64,000 nt of DNA, from the NCBI GenBank assembly GCA_020639255.1, contig JACKGZ010000005.1, forward strand, positions 1-64,000, read 5' to 3'. The position numbers and the translations under genes are program-made. The first letter of the stretch is position 1; each line of letters starts with the position of its first letter. Below, piece by piece: positions 61,525 through 64,000 of this stretch. This stretch comes from Phycisphaera sp. Its GTDB lineage: Bacteria > Planctomycetota > Phycisphaerae > Phycisphaerales > UBA1924. The notes beneath the pieces are model-generated. The model saw only the letters and a list, made by a program, of their open reading frames with translations, ran no database searches and was not told the origin of the DNA.

Positions 61525-62993
61525 TTGGCCTTCATCCGCTCGATGGTGCCGGTCGTACTCTTGCCCTCGACGAGATCGATGAGCACGACGCTGCCGCCGT
61601 AGGACTCGACGATCTCGTGCCCCACGACCGTCTCGCGTGTGTAATCGGCGCCCTTGATCAGCACATCTGGCTTGATTTCATCAATCAGCCGGATCGGGGT
61701 GTCCTCGCCGAACGGCACCACCGCGTCGACACACCCGAGCGCGCCCAGCACTCGCGCACGATCTTCGAGCGTGTTGACGGGCCGCGTCGGTCCCTTGAGG
61801 CGTTTGACCGAGTCATCGTCATTGAGGCCAACAACAAGCATTGCGCCGTGCGATGCGGACTTCTCCAGCATCGCGATGTGCCCGGCGTGGATGATGTCGA
61901 AGCACCCGTTGGTGAACACGACCTTGCCGCCCGTTTTGCGGACGACGTCGGCCTCAAGCCTCGCCTGCTCGGCCGATCGCAGCTTGCCCTGCAGCTTGCC
62001 CGATTGCTTGAGCACCTCGTGACGGATGCGCGCCAGCGGTATCGGTTCGACGCCGAAGATCTCGACCTCGAGCCCCGCTGCGACGTTGGCGACCCCCACC
62101 GCATTCAGCCAGTCGAGCCCGCACCCGACGCTCGCGGCCAATCCCGCAAGAACCATGTCGCCCGCGCCGGTGACGTCGTACACCTGCCTGGCAACCGTGG
62201 GCACGTTCACGGCTTCTTCACCGCGCTCAAGCAAAAGCGCCCCATGACGATCGAGTGTCACCACCACCGACTCGAGATCGAGCGCATCGAGCAGCGTGCG
62301 TGCGATCTCGCTGTTCTCCTGCATCGAGCCGGCGCGCATCCCCGTGGCCTTCTCGGCCTCGGTCCGGTTGGGCGTGATGCACGTCGCGCCGCGGTATCTC
62401 GCGTAATCCGAGATCGAAGCAGGGTCCACAAGCACAGCCTTGCCCGCCGCACGCGCCCGGCTGATCACTTCCTGGCAGAGCAATTCAGAGCACACGCCCT
62501 TGTTGTAATCCTCGATGCAAACCACGTCCGCGTCCGCGAGCGCCGCGTCGAACGCCGCGAGCAATCGGTCGGCCGCATCTTCGACGAGCGGCTCGGTCGA
62601 CTCGAAATCAACGCGGAACATCTTCTGCGGGTGCCGGTGCTGCGCCAGGCCGATCAGCGAACGCTTGACCGTCGTCGGCCGCGAGGCGTCGACCACGAGC
62701 CCGTCACAACCCACGCCTTCTCGCACCATCGCATCGCGGAGCTTGCGCCCTTCTTCGTCGTCGCCTGTCACACCGAACACCGAGACCTCACCGCCCATGG
62801 CGATCAGGTTCAGGCACACGTTCGCCGCGCCGCCCGGGCGGTGCTCGGAACGCCTCACATGCAGCACAGGCACCGGCGCGTCGTTGCTGAGCCGGTCCGC
62901 GTCGCCGTAGAGAAGCTCGTCGAGCATCAGGTCGCCCACGACGAGCGCCCGGAACGGCCCGAGCCTTGAGATGGCCTCGATCAGTGAAGTCAT
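61521..62993 (-). CDS. hldE: Bifunctional heptose kinase/adenylyltransferase HldE
   Basis: The 490-residue protein has both HldE halves. The PfkB-type kinase is at about 1-325, with HRPGGAANVCLNL and DVTGAGDMVLA. The nucleotidyltransferase is at about 345-490, with FTNGCFDIIHAGHIAMLE. It makes ADP-glycero-manno-heptose, a precursor of the LPS inner core. It lies 9 nt downstream of lpxK on the same strand, so an LPS operon is likely. Confidence 0.95.
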   Translation of the reverse strand: MTSLIEAISRLGPFRALVVGDLMLDELLYGDADRLSNDAPVPVLHVRRSEHRPGGAANVCLNLIAMGGEVSVFGVTGDDEEGRKLRDAMVREGVGCDGLVVDASRPTTVKRSLIGLAQHRHPQKMFRVDFESTEPLVEDAADRLLAAFDAALADADVVCIEDYNKGVCSELLCQEVISRARAAGKAVLVDPASISDYARYRGATCITPNRTEAEKATGMRAGSMQENSEIARTLLDALDLESVVVTLDRHGALLLERGEEAVNVPTVARQVYDVTGAGDMVLAGLAASVGCGLDWLNAVGVANVAAGLEVEIFGVEPIPLARIRHEVLKQSGKLQGKLRSAEQARLEADVVRKTGGKVVFTNGCFDIIHAGHIAMLEKSASHGAMLVVGLNDDDSVKRLKGPTRPVNTLEDRARVLGALGCVDAVVPFGEDTPIRLIDEIKPDVLIKGADYTRETVVGHEIVESYGGSVVLIDLVEGKSTTGTIERMKAK

Positions 62994-63002
62994 GGCACGA
63001 GT

Positions 63003-64000
63003 TTATTCCACCCCCGCCCGGGCTGCTCGCACGATCAGTTCCGCAAGCTCCCGCTCGCCCGTCCGCATCCGGAGCACGAGCCCGGGTCGAACGACGGGCA
63101 CCGGCCACCGCGCCGGTTCGACATGACGCAGCTTGCTCCAGTCCTTGGCCGTGCACACGATCGCATCCGCATCCCTGGCCGATGCGATCACCCGTTCGAC
63201 CGTCGCGCCGCGGTACGGATCGTGATCGCGCAGACGGATCTCACCCACGACCTCGCCCGCGTTCCGTTTGATCGCCTCAAAGAACGGCCCCGGATTCCCG
63301 ATCGCGCACACCCCCACCACACGCTTCCCCGCGAGCCAGCTCATCGGCATCGGTTCATCCTCGCCCGACACGTCCAGCCCGCCCCACGCGTGCTCGCTCA
63401 CCGCGACGACCAGATCGCGCTTCACGTCCAGAACCGCGCGCAGAATCTGCTCGATCTCCGCGTCGCTCACCGACTCGGCGTGCGTCAGGATCACCGCGTG
63501 CGCGCGAGCGAGCGAGTCCATCGGCTCGCGCAGCCGACCCGCGGGCAGCAGCGCATCTTCGAGCGGGCATCGCGTGCAATCGATCAGCACCACATCCAGC
63601 TGCCGCGCGAGCCGGCGGTGCTGGAACCCGTCGTCCAGCACGACCGTGTCGACACGCTCGCCCGCCTCGGTGCCGAAGAGCTCGATCAGCCCGAGCGTGC
63701 GATTGGGCTGCGCCACGATCGGCAGATCGGGAAACAGCGCGCGGTACTCATCCGCCTCGTCCGAAGACCCGTGCGCCGTCTTGCCCGAGCCGTAGCCCCG
63801 CATCGCGACGGCGGGCCAGAATCCCGCGTCGCGCAGCGTGCGCACGACCATCGCGACCGTCGGCGACTTGCCCGTCCCGCCTACCGAGAGATTCCCGATG
63901 CTGATCACCGGCCGATCGAGCGTCACCACGCCCTCACCCCGGTCGAACTTCGCGTTGCGCCGGGTGATCTCTCGCTTGTACAGCGCGCTCACGGGCGAGA
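63003..64000 (-). CDS. lpxK: Tetraacyldisaccharide 4'-kinase LpxK (5' end cut by window)
   Basis: The frame is open to the right edge, and residues before the possible GTG 63992 (SPVSALYK...) continue the LpxK N-terminal pattern, so the start lies outside the window. The Walker A is NLSVGGTGKSPTVAM; HRRLARQLDVVLID and GNPGPFFEAIKR are typical. LpxK phosphorylates the 4' position of lipid A in the inner membrane. At least 332 residues are present. Confidence 0.93.
   Translation of the reverse strand, partial: SPVSALYKREITRRNAKFDRGEGVVTLDRPVISIGNLSVGGTGKSPTVAMVVRTLRDAGFWPAVAMRGYGSGKTAHGSSDEADEYRALFPDLPIVAQPNRTLGLIELFGTEAGERVDTVVLDDGFQHRRLARQLDVVLIDCTRCPLEDALLPAGRLREPMDSLARAHAVILTHAESVSDAEIEQILRAVLDVKRDLVVAVSEHAWGGLDVSGEDEPMPMSWLAGKRVVGVCAIGNPGPFFEAIKRNAGEVVGEIRLRDHDPYRGATVERVIASARDADAIVCTAKDWSKLRHVEPARWPVPVVRPGLVLRMRTGERELAELIVRAARAGVE

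Overview
The window is GC-rich, densely packed Gram-negative DNA that most resembles a planctomycete of the class Phycisphaerae. This is an inference from several signs together: PEP-CTERM-type proteins ending in a [V/I]PAP...RRRR signal, a GC-terminated dockerin-like tail, an H-X9-DG type prepilin, a fused cbb3 oxidase CcoN-CcoO subunit, three TPR-sulfotransferases, and LPS genes (lpxK, hldE). About 67 protein genes and one tRNA are supported. Many starts are GTG or TTG, and 4-nt gene overlaps are common.

Layout. 1-5.2 kb: membrane protein, AsmA-like protein, lipoprotein, short asparaginase, ribosomal protein bL21, first TPR-sulfotransferase. 5.4-11.2 kb: B12-binding protein, an ECF sigma factor with a coupled membrane protein and a secreted protein, GTPase TypA. 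11.2-13.8 kb: an unknown-family gene divergent from a PEP-CTERM HAF-repeat protein. 13.8-18.8 kb: UbiE, M48 protease, membrane dipeptidase carrying an in-frame palindromic repeat, DUF4332 protein, PEP-CTERM protein. 18.9-25.1 kb: feoAB with a tiny coupled membrane protein and CoA-transferase subunit B, then a second copy of the unknown-family/PEP-CTERM divergent module. 25.1-34.7 kb: dockerin protein, YHS protein, an operon headed by CoA-transferase subunit A, sialidase-like protein, uracil-DNA glycosylase, NrdR, PadR with its HAAS-domain partner.

34.8-44.4 kb: ThrS, esterase, a sulfotransferase-like protein and class IV aminotransferase pair that together resemble a plant fusion protein, PH-domain protein, fluoride channel, prepilin, PEP-CTERM protein, LOG protein, tRNA-Leu. 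44.5-56.8 kb: two more TPR-sulfotransferases and a full cbb3 oxidase structural and assembly set (ccoNO-Q-P-G-H-TauE-I-S), divergent from an Rrf2 regulator. 56.8-64 kb: TolB-like propeller, rpsP, trmD, rplS, oxidoreductase, ASCH protein, hldE, and lpxK running off the right edge.

The genes point to an aerobic or microaerobic heterotroph with high-affinity respiration (cbb3, menaquinone or ubiquinone methylation, ferrous iron uptake) and a large exported proteome. The most novel-looking items are the duplicated divergent module at 11.2-13.8 and 22.5-25.1 kb, the split plant-like sulfotransferase/aminotransferase pair, and two kinds of palindromic repeat.
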